DNA of 41,382 bases from JAYUHK01 sp043767025 (lineage in GTDB: Bacteria > Bacteroidota > Bacteroidia > Chitinophagales > Saprospiraceae). The stretch lies in the NCBI GenBank assembly GCA_043767025.1, contig JAYUHK010000083.1, positions 1 to 41,382 of the forward strand, in the 5' to 3' direction. A model generated the notes under the pieces. It was given only the letters and a program-made list of their open reading frames with translations. It was not told the origin of the DNA and did no database searches. A program made the position numbers and the translations under genes. The first letter of the stretch is position 1, and the number at the start of each line of letters is the position of its first letter. This document shows, piece after piece, positions 15,041-23,180 of this stretch.

Positions 15041-15460
15041 ATGAAATCAACTTTTTTCTTATCTACATTTCGGAATAAAATTTGGACGTTCCGAATTTTG
15101 CTGCTCCTGTTCGGGGCGCATAAAGCCGTTGCTGTTGTTCCCACCGAAAATATTGATTTTTTTGGTGCTACCGAAACGAACTACTCCGTCTCGCCCCATA
15201 CCTCCAAGATAAATTTTGACTTGTTCTGTTTAGACATAGATAACAACGAAAATGACGGCGACAGCGACGACGAACAGCAGGAGGATAATGTAGAAAAAGT
15301 CGCCAAAAAACAAGTCAATGTACGCTCCAATTTTGAGTATTTTACGGTAAAATACTCAAAATTGGAGTGGGCAAAATTCAATATTTCCCACCACTACTCC
15401 GAAGAGTTTGATGACAATAAAAAGCTTTCCCAAGCGTTTTTATCTGTGTTTGTCATCTAA
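15041..15460 (+). CDS. Small secreted acidic protein of unknown function
   Basis: 139 aa from the ATG at 15041. The N-terminus looks like a signal peptide with a long n-region (FRILLLLFGAHKAVAV, cleavage near residue 35). The middle is strongly acidic (DIDNNENDGDSDDEQQED, about residues 66-83). A 43-bp perfect palindrome at 15325-15367 lies within the coding sequence and encodes SNFEYFTVKYSKLE. It has its own promoter and precedes the metal-efflux operon by 153 bp on the same strand. A periplasmic metal-buffering or sensing role is possible but rests only on position and the Asp/Glu run. I do not recognise the family. Confidence 0.55.
   Translation: MKSTFFLSTFRNKIWTFRILLLLFGAHKAVAVVPTENIDFFGATETNYSVSPHTSKINFDLFCLDIDNNENDGDSDDEQQEDNVEKVAKKQVNVRSNFEYFTVKYSKLEWAKFNISHHYSEEFDDNKKLSQAFLSVFVI
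15325..15367 (+). repeat. 43-bp perfect palindrome inside the 15041 gene
   Basis: The 21-base arm starting CTCCAATTTTGAG (15325-15345) is the exact reverse complement of the arm ending CTCAAAATTGGAG (15347-15367), around one G. Both strands can encode the same 14 residues, SNFEYFTVKYSKLE, because of the symmetry. Neither flank has a T run, so it is not a standard terminator. Confidence 0.85.
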
Positions 15461-15613
15461 CGCACGCAGCATATCACCCAATTTTTTAATTTTATTCTGA
15501 AAGATAAGATTAGAAAATAAAATTTTCAACAACTTATTGACAATAATAATACTTCAAACGCCTAATATTTACCGGTTTTGAGTAGTATTATTTTTTCACA
15601 AATTTACTGTTTT

Positions 15614-16894
15614 ATGAAAAAAAATAAAAAAAAATACACCGCGATTGCTTGTGTATTCATGTATCTATTGACCGCCGTGTGCTTGCCTAATTGGAGTTTT
15701 GCACAAAAAATGGATACTATTCAACTGACTGTCAAGGAGTTGGATAAAAAATTTTTGGAGCAGAACCTTTTGTTACTCGCCAACAAAACCAACATAGACA
15801 TAGCCAAAGCACTTACGGAGCAAGCCAAACTCTGGGATAACCCTGTCATAAATACAGATAATAATTTAATAAATTTTCAAGACAAAAAAGTATTGGACAC
15901 CAAACAAATCTATGTCCAAGTACAACAGTTGTTCCGTTTGGGTGGAAAGCGCAAAAAATTAGTCGCCCTCCAAGAAGAAAACGAGCGGCTGACGACTTTT
16001 CAGTTCAATGAATTGATGAGAAATTTACGATTTCAGCTACATTCCGATTTTTATGCCATCGTAGCAACCCAAAAAACAGCCGCATTGTACCAGTCCGAAA
16101 TTCGCCGCCTTTCGCAGCTTTTAATAGCTGTAGAAGGACAGGAAAGAGTTGGAAATATGGCGTACAAAGATGTTATTCGGATACAAGCGGCTATAAAAAA
16201 TGTAGAACATTCACTCAATCTGTTGGCACTCAACGATTTAGATAGCCAATCCGACTTAAATACCTTGCTCCGCAATCCGCTCAACACAGTGATAAAACCT
16301 GTAGAAGACACGCTCCAGAAGAAATCTATTGACTTGAACCCAGTAGATTTGGTGGCTGACGCTTTGCGAAGTCGCGGCGATGTCCTGACCGCAAACTCTT
16401 TGGTGGCAGTGTCACAAAAAAACCTAATTTATCAAAAATCATTAAGCGTGCCTGACCTGACTGTCGGCGTAGAGTTTGACCGTGCGAGTAATTACGTTCC
16501 GAATTATACGGGACTTGTGTTGAGTATTCCGATACCAATTTTTAATAAAAATCAGGGAAATATCAAAGCCGCCGATTTGCAAATACAGCAACAGCAAAAA
16601 TTATTAGAAAATAATGTCAATCAAGTAAGCAACGAAATATTGTATAAATACTTAAAAATCAAACAATTAGAGCAAATTATTGGTGGTAAAGACGCTGAAT
16701 TTTATGTGAAGTACGACGCATTTTATATAAATTTACTTCAGACTTACAAAAATAGACAGATTGGTTTGCCAGAGTTTATTGATTTTTATGAAAACTATAA
16801 AGAAAGTAAATTGCAACAAATTGAGCTGCAAAAACAACTCCGACAAGCTGCCGAGGAACTCAATTTTGCGGTAGGGAAAATCGTAATGTCTTAA
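15614..16894 (+). CDS. TolC-like outer-membrane factor of heavy-metal efflux (CusC/CzcC-type)
   Basis: 426 aa from the ATG at 15614; an in-frame upstream ATG at 15578 would add 12 residues ahead of the signal peptide. The signal peptide ends near NWSFAQ. Long heptad-rich helices dominate, in the two-fold TolC repeat pattern (LTEQAKLWDNPVINTDNN, YVQVQQLFRLGGKRKKLVALQ; then VGVEFDRASNYVPNYTGLVLSIPIPIFNKNQGNIKAADLQ). The IPIPIFNKNQG motif is typical of metal-efflux OMFs. It should form the outer-membrane trimeric channel joined to the adaptor and RND pump encoded next (47-bp gap). Confidence 0.85.
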   Translation: MKKNKKKYTAIACVFMYLLTAVCLPNWSFAQKMDTIQLTVKELDKKFLEQNLLLLANKTNIDIAKALTEQAKLWDNPVINTDNNLINFQDKKVLDTKQIYVQVQQLFRLGGKRKKLVALQEENERLTTFQFNELMRNLRFQLHSDFYAIVATQKTAALYQSEIRRLSQLLIAVEGQERVGNMAYKDVIRIQAAIKNVEHSLNLLALNDLDSQSDLNTLLRNPLNTVIKPVEDTLQKKSIDLNPVDLVADALRSRGDVLTANSLVAVSQKNLIYQKSLSVPDLTVGVEFDRASNYVPNYTGLVLSIPIPIFNKNQGNIKAADLQIQQQQKLLENNVNQVSNEILYKYLKIKQLEQIIGGKDAEFYVKYDAFYINLLQTYKNRQIGLPEFIDFYENYKESKLQQIELQKQLRQAAEELNFAVGKIVMS

Positions 16895-16940
16895 AATACA
16901 AACTGTCACAAAATTTAATAAAAATCTAAAATAAAAAATA

Positions 16941-18071
16941 ATGAAAGTATCCATAAAATTTTGCTCGCTCCTTTTCCTTGCACTTTTTTTGAGTGGCATC
17001 AACGCTTGCAAAAACAAAGAAGAAGGCAATAAAAATGAAGCGAATACCGAAAAAACACCCGAAAAATTCTGTGTTTCGGATTCATTGGCGAAAATGATAA
17101 AAATAGAAACTGCCGATGTCGAAAACATCGCCGACGCTCTCAACCTATCGGGCGAAGTCACCTTCAATCAGGACAAAGTGGTGCGCGTGATGCCGCTTTC
17201 GAGCGGTCAAGTATTGGACGTAAAAGTTTCGCTCGGCGACTATGTGAAGCAAGGGCAAATCTTGGCGGTAATGAAAAGCTCCGAAATTATGAGCGGCTAC
17301 AACGATGTAGCGGTCACAAAAACGGATTTGGAGATTGCCCGCAAAAATATGGAATCCTCCGAAAGCCTTTGGAAAAGCGGCATGAACTCCGAGCGAGAAT
17401 ATTTGACAAGCAAAGATGAGTACGAAAAAGCTAAAAATATTTACGCCAAAAATCAAGAATTGCTCAAAGTATATGGCAACCAAAATACGAAAGCCAACGG
17501 AGAAATTTTGATAAAAGCTCCTATCTCTGGCTATGTGGTAGAAAAGAAAATCAGTGCAGGTACGCAAGTCCGACCCGACAACGCAGATAATCTATTCACT
17601 ATCAGCGATTTACGCGAGGTTTGGGTGATGGCGAATGTTTTTGAAACAGACATCGCACGCATCAAGGAAGGATATGTGGCACAGATAAAAACCATCGCAT
17701 ATCCCGACAAAAAATTTTCGGGCAAGATAGATAAGATTAGCGAGGTGCTGGACCCAACCAACAAGGCAATGAAAGTGCGCATCAAAATCCAAAACGAACA
17801 GTTGCTTTTAAAACCAGAAATGTTCACTAATGTGACAGTGTTGAATACCGAAAATGCAAAAGCAATCACAATTCCATCGTCCGCTTTGGTATTTGACAAC
17901 GGAAAAAATTATGTTGTAATTTATAAAGACAAATGCAATATGTTGATTCGCGAAGCAAATATTTTGAAGACTGTTGGGGATAAAACTTACCTGCGCGACG
18001 GCGTTCAGGTTGGTGAGCAACTCATCACACAACACCAACTTTTAGTGTATAGTGCCTTGACTGGCGATTGA
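16941..18071 (+). CDS. RND efflux periplasmic adaptor (CusB/CzcB-type)
   Basis: 376 aa. The N-terminus is hydrophobic and ends SGINAC, a plausible but imperfect lipobox with Cys23, so it may be a lipoprotein. The barrel-sandwich (lipoyl) half motifs are RVMPLSSGQVLDVKVSLGDYVKQG (about 85-108) and ILIKAPISGYVVEKKISAGTQV (about 188-210), with a short helical hairpin between. A beta-barrel domain follows (LREVWVMANVFETDIARI, VLDPTNKAMKVRIKI) and a membrane-proximal domain to the end. It bridges the OMF and the RND pump. The stop codon touches a hairpin at 18070-18098 before the pump gene. Confidence 0.85.
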   Translation: MKVSIKFCSLLFLALFLSGINACKNKEEGNKNEANTEKTPEKFCVSDSLAKMIKIETADVENIADALNLSGEVTFNQDKVVRVMPLSSGQVLDVKVSLGDYVKQGQILAVMKSSEIMSGYNDVAVTKTDLEIARKNMESSESLWKSGMNSEREYLTSKDEYEKAKNIYAKNQELLKVYGNQNTKANGEILIKAPISGYVVEKKISAGTQVRPDNADNLFTISDLREVWVMANVFETDIARIKEGYVAQIKTIAYPDKKFSGKIDKISEVLDPTNKAMKVRIKIQNEQLLLKPEMFTNVTVLNTENAKAITIPSSALVFDNGKNYVVIYKDKCNMLIREANILKTVGDKTYLRDGVQVGEQLITQHQLLVYSALTGD

Positions 18072-18098
18072 TAAAATATTGACTGTCAATGTTTTATC
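18070..18098 (+). promoter_or_regulatory. 29-bp inverted repeat between adaptor and pump genes, with following T tract
   Basis: GATAAAATATTGAC (18070-18083) pairs with GTCAATGTTTTATC (18085-18098) with one mismatch (a G-U-compatible position) around a single T. The sequence ACCTATTTTTTTTG follows. It lies in the 104-bp gap within the efflux operon, directly at the adaptor's stop codon. It could be an attenuating terminator lowering pump expression, a processing hairpin, or an operator. Confidence 0.6.
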
Positions 18099-18175
18099 AC
18101 CTATTTTTTTTGTTCAATTTTTGCAAATTGTAGAAAATATGAACTAATTATTTATTTCAATAAAAAAATTACAAC

Positions 18176-21100
18176 ATGGATAAGTTCATTCAAAATATCA
18201 TTTATTTTTCGCTGCGGCATCGAATGATTGTTTTTCTTATGACTGCTGTTTTGGCGGTCGTGGGCGTATTCAGCTACCTCAATACGCCGATAGAAACCTT
18301 CCCCGATGTGACAAATACCCAAATTGTCATTATTGCGCAGTGGCCTGGGCGAAGTGCGCAAGAAGTCGAAAAATTTGTCACTATTCCGTTGGAAGCATCT
18401 CTTAATTCGGTGCAAAAAAAAATGAACCTGCGTACCACATCGGCTGTCGGATTGTGCTATATCCGAATTATTTTTGACGACGACGTAGATGACGCTTTTG
18501 CGCGCCAACAAGTGATGAGCCGGCTTGGGGACGCAGATTTGCCCGATGGAGTGAAGCCCGAAATGCAACCGCCTTACGGTCCGACGGGCGAAATTTTTCG
18601 CTACACGCTAAAAAGTAAAACTCGAAATATTAGAGATTTGACGACCATTCAGAACTGGGTTTTGGACAAACAATTCAAATCAGTGCCGGGTATTGCGGAC
18701 GTGAATAGCTTTGGGGGAGAGGAAAAAATCTACGAAGTCACGGTCAATCCCAACATGATTGCAGACTATAATTTGTCGCCACTCGACGTGTACAATGCGG
18801 TATCGAAGAGCAATATCAACGTAGGCGGAGATGTGATTGAGCGAAACGGACAGGCGTATGTGGTGCGTGGCATTGGAATTTTAAACGATATTAGTGACAT
18901 CGAAAATATCATTATTACCAATATAAATTCTGTTCCGATTCTTATAAAAAATGTAGCTCAAGTACGAGAAAGTGGCAAACCACGACTTGGGCAAGTCAGT
19001 CGCGACACGCTCGGCGACGTGATAGAAGGCATCGTAGTGATGCGAAAAGGAGAAAATCCGAGCGAGGTTTTGGACAGAGTGCGAGCAAAAGTGGAAGAAC
19101 TGAACACTTCAATTCTCCCAAGCGACACCAAAATTGATGTGTTTTACGACCGGACACACTTGATGGATTTTTGTACCGAAACGGTTATCCACAACCTATT
19201 GGAGGGAATTTTGCTCGTAACATTTATTGTTTTAATTTTTATGGCGGACTGGCGCACCACGCTCACCGTTTCGATTATCATTCCGTTGGCTCTACTTTTC
19301 GCCTTTATGTGTATGCGTATCAAAGGCATGACTGCGAATTTACTTTCGATGGGCGCGGTAGATTTTGGTATTATTATTGACGGCGCAGTGGTGATGGTAG
19401 AAGGTTTGTTTGTAGTTTTGGACCATAAAGCGAAGGAGGTAGGAATGGAAAAATTCAATAAACTTGCCAAATTGGGTTTGTTCAAAACGACGGCTACCGA
19501 AATGGGAAAATCGATTTTTTTCTCCAAACTCATCATTATTACTTGCCTGATGCCGATTTTTGCGTTCCAAAAAGTGGAGGGAAAAATGTTTTCGCCTTTG
19601 GCTTGGACGCTCGGTTTCGCCCTATTCGGAGCTTTGATTTATACTTTGACTTTGGTGCCAGCTCTTTCGAGTATTTTGCTCCGCAAAAATGTACGCGAAA
19701 AACACAATTTTTTTGTGGAAGGAATTACCAACGGAGTGAGCAAAATGTTTGACCTTACCTATGCGCATAAAAAATTAAGTTTGCTCATATCTGTGACAGT
19801 GATGGCGATTACTTTTTACTCTGCTTCTTTTCTCGGTACCGAATTTTTGCCCCAACTCAATGAAGGCGCGCTTTGGGTAGAAGCGAAACTTCCGATGAGC
19901 GTTTCACTCAATCAGGCGGAAGAAGTTTCAACCAAAATGATTCAGATTTTGAGTAAATTTCCAGAAGTGCAGCAAACGCTTTCGCAAGTCGGGCGCACCA
20001 ACGACGGCACTGATCCAAAAGGATTTTTTAACGTACAGGTACAAGTGGACTTGAAGGAAAAAAAATACTGGCGCAAAAATCTATCCTCCGAGCAACTCAT
20101 CGCCGAAATGGACGCTGAAATGGTCCGACTTCCTGGCATCGTATTCAACTATTCGCAGCCTATTCTCGACAATGTGCAAGAAGCTGTGGCGGGTGTTCCG
20201 GGAGCGATGGCGGTCAAAATATTCGGAAAAGATTTTGAAACACTCGACCGACTTGCAGACTCCACGTTGGAAGTTTTGAAGAATGTCAAAGGCGTAGAAG
20301 ACCTTGGAGTACTCCGCAATCTCGGGCAACCCGAGTTCAGAATTGACCTTGACCAAAAGAAAATGGCTCTTTACGGCGTGAATACCGCAGATGCTAATTC
20401 GGTCATCGAAATGGCGTTGGGCGGAAAAGCAGCTACGCAACTCTACGAAGATGAACGAAAATTTGATATTCGGATTCGTTATCCAAAAGAGTTTCGTGAC
20501 AATGAAGAAAAAGTTAAAAATTTGATGATTCCTACCAGTAACGGGGTCAAAATCCCGCTCAAAGAAATTGCAGATATTTCGACTCGCACGGGAGCATCGT
20601 TCATCTATCGCGACAATAATATGCGCTACATAGCGATAAAGTTCAGTGTGCGCGGGCGTGATTTGGGGGGTACCATCGCCGAAGGACGGCAAAAAATGGA
20701 CGCAAAAGTCAAACTTCCGCAAGGATACAAGCGCACATGGAACGGCGAATTTGAAAATCAAGAACGAGCTACCAAAACACTCGGCAATGTAGTTCCGCTC
20801 TGTTTTATCGCAATTTTCTTGATACTTTTTATCACTTTTGGCAACGGAAGCGACGCTTTTTTGGTCATCTTGAACGTTCCGTTTGCTCTGATAGGCGGTA
20901 TTTTAGCCCTCCATATTACAGGGACAAATTTCAGTATTTCGGCAGGAATTGGATTTATCGCACTTTTTGGTGTTTGTATTCAGAACGGAGTTATCCTGAT
21001 TTCGGTCTTCCGAAAAAATCTACTTGCCAAAATACCGCTCGATGAAGCCATCAAAGGTGGCGTACTTTCTCGCGTCCGTGCGGTCGTAATGACCGCACTC

Positions 21101-21310
21101 ATGGCAGCTATCGGGCTTATCCCCGCAGCCATCTCGACGGGCATCGGCTCCGAAACGCAGAAGCCGCTCGCCATCGTCGTTATCGGCGGTTTGGTGACGG
21201 CGACGATTCTTACATTGCTTATTTTGCCCATTATTTACTCTTTATTTTATCGCTTTGTCCACAATCGAAAAAATAGAAAATTGGTCAAAAACTTCAATGC
21301 GATTGCATAA
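18176..21310 (+). CDS. CusA/CzcA-family heavy-metal efflux RND pump
   Basis: 1044 aa, full length for the HME-RND family. Twelve membrane segments and two large periplasmic loops are evident. The TM4 relay motif GAVDFGIIIDGAVVMVEG holds Asp396, Asp402 and Glu409, the proton-transfer residues characteristic of heavy-metal RND pumps. Other landmarks are the first-helix region with NTPIETFPDVTNTQ, FLPQLNEGALWVEAKLPM (start of the second loop) and GIGFIALFGVCIQNGVILIS in the TM10-11 region. The two half-loops resemble CzcA and CusA equally to my eye, so the metal (Zn/Co/Cd or Cu/Ag) is undecided. It completes a CBA efflux complex with the two upstream genes and ends at a strong terminator. Confidence 0.93.
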   Translation: MDKFIQNIIYFSLRHRMIVFLMTAVLAVVGVFSYLNTPIETFPDVTNTQIVIIAQWPGRSAQEVEKFVTIPLEASLNSVQKKMNLRTTSAVGLCYIRIIFDDDVDDAFARQQVMSRLGDADLPDGVKPEMQPPYGPTGEIFRYTLKSKTRNIRDLTTIQNWVLDKQFKSVPGIADVNSFGGEEKIYEVTVNPNMIADYNLSPLDVYNAVSKSNINVGGDVIERNGQAYVVRGIGILNDISDIENIIITNINSVPILIKNVAQVRESGKPRLGQVSRDTLGDVIEGIVVMRKGENPSEVLDRVRAKVEELNTSILPSDTKIDVFYDRTHLMDFCTETVIHNLLEGILLVTFIVLIFMADWRTTLTVSIIIPLALLFAFMCMRIKGMTANLLSMGAVDFGIIIDGAVVMVEGLFVVLDHKAKEVGMEKFNKLAKLGLFKTTATEMGKSIFFSKLIIITCLMPIFAFQKVEGKMFSPLAWTLGFALFGALIYTLTLVPALSSILLRKNVREKHNFFVEGITNGVSKMFDLTYAHKKLSLLISVTVMAITFYSASFLGTEFLPQLNEGALWVEAKLPMSVSLNQAEEVSTKMIQILSKFPEVQQTLSQVGRTNDGTDPKGFFNVQVQVDLKEKKYWRKNLSSEQLIAEMDAEMVRLPGIVFNYSQPILDNVQEAVAGVPGAMAVKIFGKDFETLDRLADSTLEVLKNVKGVEDLGVLRNLGQPEFRIDLDQKKMALYGVNTADANSVIEMALGGKAATQLYEDERKFDIRIRYPKEFRDNEEKVKNLMIPTSNGVKIPLKEIADISTRTGASFIYRDNNMRYIAIKFSVRGRDLGGTIAEGRQKMDAKVKLPQGYKRTWNGEFENQERATKTLGNVVPLCFIAIFLILFITFGNGSDAFLVILNVPFALIGGILALHITGTNFSISAGIGFIALFGVCIQNGVILISVFRKNLLAKIPLDEAIKGGVLSRVRAVVMTALMAAIGLIPAAISTGIGSETQKPLAIVVIGGLVTATILTLLILPIIYSLFYRFVHNRKNRKLVKNFNAIA

Positions 21311-21358
21311 AAAAAATAAAAAAGCCAATTTCTTTCACGAGAAATTGGCTTTTTTTTA
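21311..21358. terminator. Bidirectional intrinsic terminator
   Basis: AAAAAGCCAATTTCT pairs with AGAAATTGGCTTTTT (about 21319-21354) with a 6-nt loop (TTCACG); A-rich and T-rich flanks exist on both sides. It separates the efflux operon from the convergent mtgA unit, whose last stop codon is at 21360-21362. Confidence 0.9.
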
Positions 21359-21359
21359 T

Positions 21360-21755
21360 TCACTTGGACAACATTTTTCGGAGAGATTTTTCAACAAGCA
21401 ACTTTTGAATTTTCGTTATTTCAAAAAAATAAATAAAATTATTTTTGTCGCTCGTGACATTGATTGCAACTTGTATTTTAACTCTTTGTAAATAATTCAA
21501 AAACCCTTCGTGAAAAATATTTGCTCCATTTTTTTGCATCAGTCCACCCAAATCTTGAATCAAATCTGGAACAAAAGCGACCTGTTTTAAGAAATTTTGA
21601 ATATCGGAAGCGTTAAATTCTCTTTCAGAAGCAATCGAAAAATCAGCTTTTTCCTGCCAATTACTACATTTCCATTCAGCTTGCACCAACAGCAATGTAT
21701 CCATATCAATAAAAATAATTGGGTCTTTTTGGATAATAAAAAACTTATTTGCCAT
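21360..21755 (-). CDS. Hypothetical cytoplasmic protein downstream of mtgA
   Basis: 131 aa from the ATG at 21755, which lies 4 bases after the mtgA stop; a longer start at 21794 would run into mtgA. There is no signal peptide. It begins MANKFFIIQKDPIIFIDMDT and contains a short mixed alpha/beta region (ADFSIASEREFNASDIQNFL, KIQVAINVTSDKNNFIYFFEI). No family is recognised. The tight spacing implies translational coupling with mtgA. Confidence 0.55.
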   Translation of the reverse strand: MANKFFIIQKDPIIFIDMDTLLLVQAEWKCSNWQEKADFSIASEREFNASDIQNFLKQVAFVPDLIQDLGGLMQKNGANIFHEGFLNYLQRVKIQVAINVTSDKNNFIYFFEITKIQKLLVEKSLRKMLSK

Positions 21756-21759
21756 ATAT

Positions 21760-22539
21760 TTAATTGTTGGGCTGCGGATACCAGCGATACCCATACCTGC
21801 GTAAAAATTGATTTCTTTTCTTTAAAATACGATTAGAAGCGAAATTGCGTACGTTGTATTTTACAGGACTTGCGATAATTGTGACCAATTTAATTTTTTC
21901 ATCTTGTGACAGGGTTAAAAAAGACTTATTATAGTGAAATTGGCTCGCATCAGAAAGTCCGTACACATTATCTCCCCATTCGATAGCATTCAAATACAAC
22001 TCCAAAACCCGCTGTTTTCCCAAAATAAAATCAAATTCTACGGCAGCTATTAGCTCAATATATTTCCTGAAAAAATTGCGATGAGGCGTTAAGCAAAGCG
22101 TCCGAGCCAACTGTTGCGTGAGCGTAGATGCGCCGTGCGTATATTTTCCCGTCTTCATTTTTGACGTAATCGCTTGATTGATAGCACTAATATCGAATCC
22201 ATGATGTTGATAAAAATTTTGGTCTTCAACGCAAAGCACCAGATTTTTAAAATCTTGGGGAATATTTTCGTAAGGAATAAAAGTCGGAGCGTGTAGTTTT
22301 GAAAGTCCAAAACCAACTCTATAAACCATCAGTGGAGTGATAGTAGGATTGAATATTTTTAGATAAATCGCGATAAAAAAGAACAGCGCAAATAAAAAAC
22401 AATTAAAAAAAATTATGAATTTTGTGACAAAAATAGAAACAATTTTTAGGTTTTCTAATTTACTCAGATTTTTAGCATTTTCTAACGCCTCCAATATTTT
22501 CGCCTTAAAAAATTCATACTTTTCAGACAAATTGAGCAT
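21760..22539 (-). CDS. mtgA: Monofunctional peptidoglycan glycosyltransferase
   Basis: 259 aa, GT51 fold with one N-terminal membrane anchor (IIFFNCFLFALFFFIAIYL). The catalytic motif VEDQNFYQHHGFD carries the essential Glu of family motif EDxxFxxHxG. Further GT51 motifs are GASTLTQQLARTL, RKYIELIAAVEFDFILGKQRVLELYLNAIEWG and VTIIASPVKYN. It lacks a transpeptidase domain. It polymerises lipid II into glycan strands at the periplasmic face. It starts 2 bases after trmH ends. Confidence 0.93.
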   Translation of the reverse strand: MLNLSEKYEFFKAKILEALENAKNLSKLENLKIVSIFVTKFIIFFNCFLFALFFFIAIYLKIFNPTITPLMVYRVGFGLSKLHAPTFIPYENIPQDFKNLVLCVEDQNFYQHHGFDISAINQAITSKMKTGKYTHGASTLTQQLARTLCLTPHRNFFRKYIELIAAVEFDFILGKQRVLELYLNAIEWGDNVYGLSDASQFHYNKSFLTLSQDEKIKLVTIIASPVKYNVRNFASNRILKKRNQFLRRYGYRWYPQPNN

Positions 22540-22541
22540 CT

Positions 22542-23180
22542 TTAAATATTTATTTTTTGTGTTTCTCGCCTTCTGTCTTTTGTTTCGCAGCGCAACAAGT
22601 AGGTGTCCAAAGTTTGTTTTTTAATTTCATCACTTATTGTTGTATTTTTTTCATACAAATTCTTCAAATTTCTTTGTCGAGCAGCTTCAAAAAGCGATAC
22701 CGCCGCCGCCACCGACACATTCAGACTCGGCACCATACCGACTTGCGGTATCAAAAAATTTCCGTCACAAAAAGCCAAAGATTTTTCAGTTATCCCCAAA
22801 TGCTCGCCTCCAAAAAGCAACGCCACAGAGTCCGATAAGTCCAACTCATAAAGCGACACGGAGTCCTCTGCGAGATGGGTGGCAAAGATTTTTTGGTAGT
22901 TTTTTCTGACCGCTCCAAAGCACAAATCTGGGTCTGTATAGTAGTGAATATCAAGCCATTTGCGTGTTCCTGCGGAGGTTCGCTTGCCCAATTTAATAGT
23001 TTCTTTGGCGATATTTTCGTCCGTATAAAGCACAAACATCTCACGCACACCGACTGCATCACAAGAGCGCATAATAGCACCGACGTTGTGCAAATCAACC
23101 ACATTTTCTAAAATAACCGTCAAATTACCCTGTCGCATTTCGGCAACTTTCTGAATTTTTTTTAATCGTTCTTCGTTCAT
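22542..23180 (-). CDS. trmH: TrmH-type tRNA/rRNA 2'-O-methyltransferase (SpoU family)
   Basis: 212 aa. SpoU motifs in order: motif 1 NVGAIMRSCDAVG, motif 2 ALLFGGEHLGI, motif 3 MVPSLNVSVAAAVSLFEAARQR, which together form the trefoil-knot SAM site; the Arg in motif 1 is the catalytic base candidate. The N-terminal arm (MNEERLKKIQKVAEMRQGNLTVI) matches TrmH, which makes Gm18 in tRNA; 23S-specific relatives are longer. It is adjacent, with no gap, to the preceding lipoprotein gene. Confidence 0.88.
   Translation of the reverse strand: MNEERLKKIQKVAEMRQGNLTVILENVVDLHNVGAIMRSCDAVGVREMFVLYTDENIAKETIKLGKRTSAGTRKWLDIHYYTDPDLCFGAVRKNYQKIFATHLAEDSVSLYELDLSDSVALLFGGEHLGITEKSLAFCDGNFLIPQVGMVPSLNVSVAAAVSLFEAARQRNLKNLYEKNTTISDEIKKQTLDTYLLRCETKDRRRETQKINI

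Noticed and set aside
20081..20761. 226-codon open frame on the minus strand
   Set aside because: It lies wholly inside the RND pump gene on the opposite strand and has no recognisable features.
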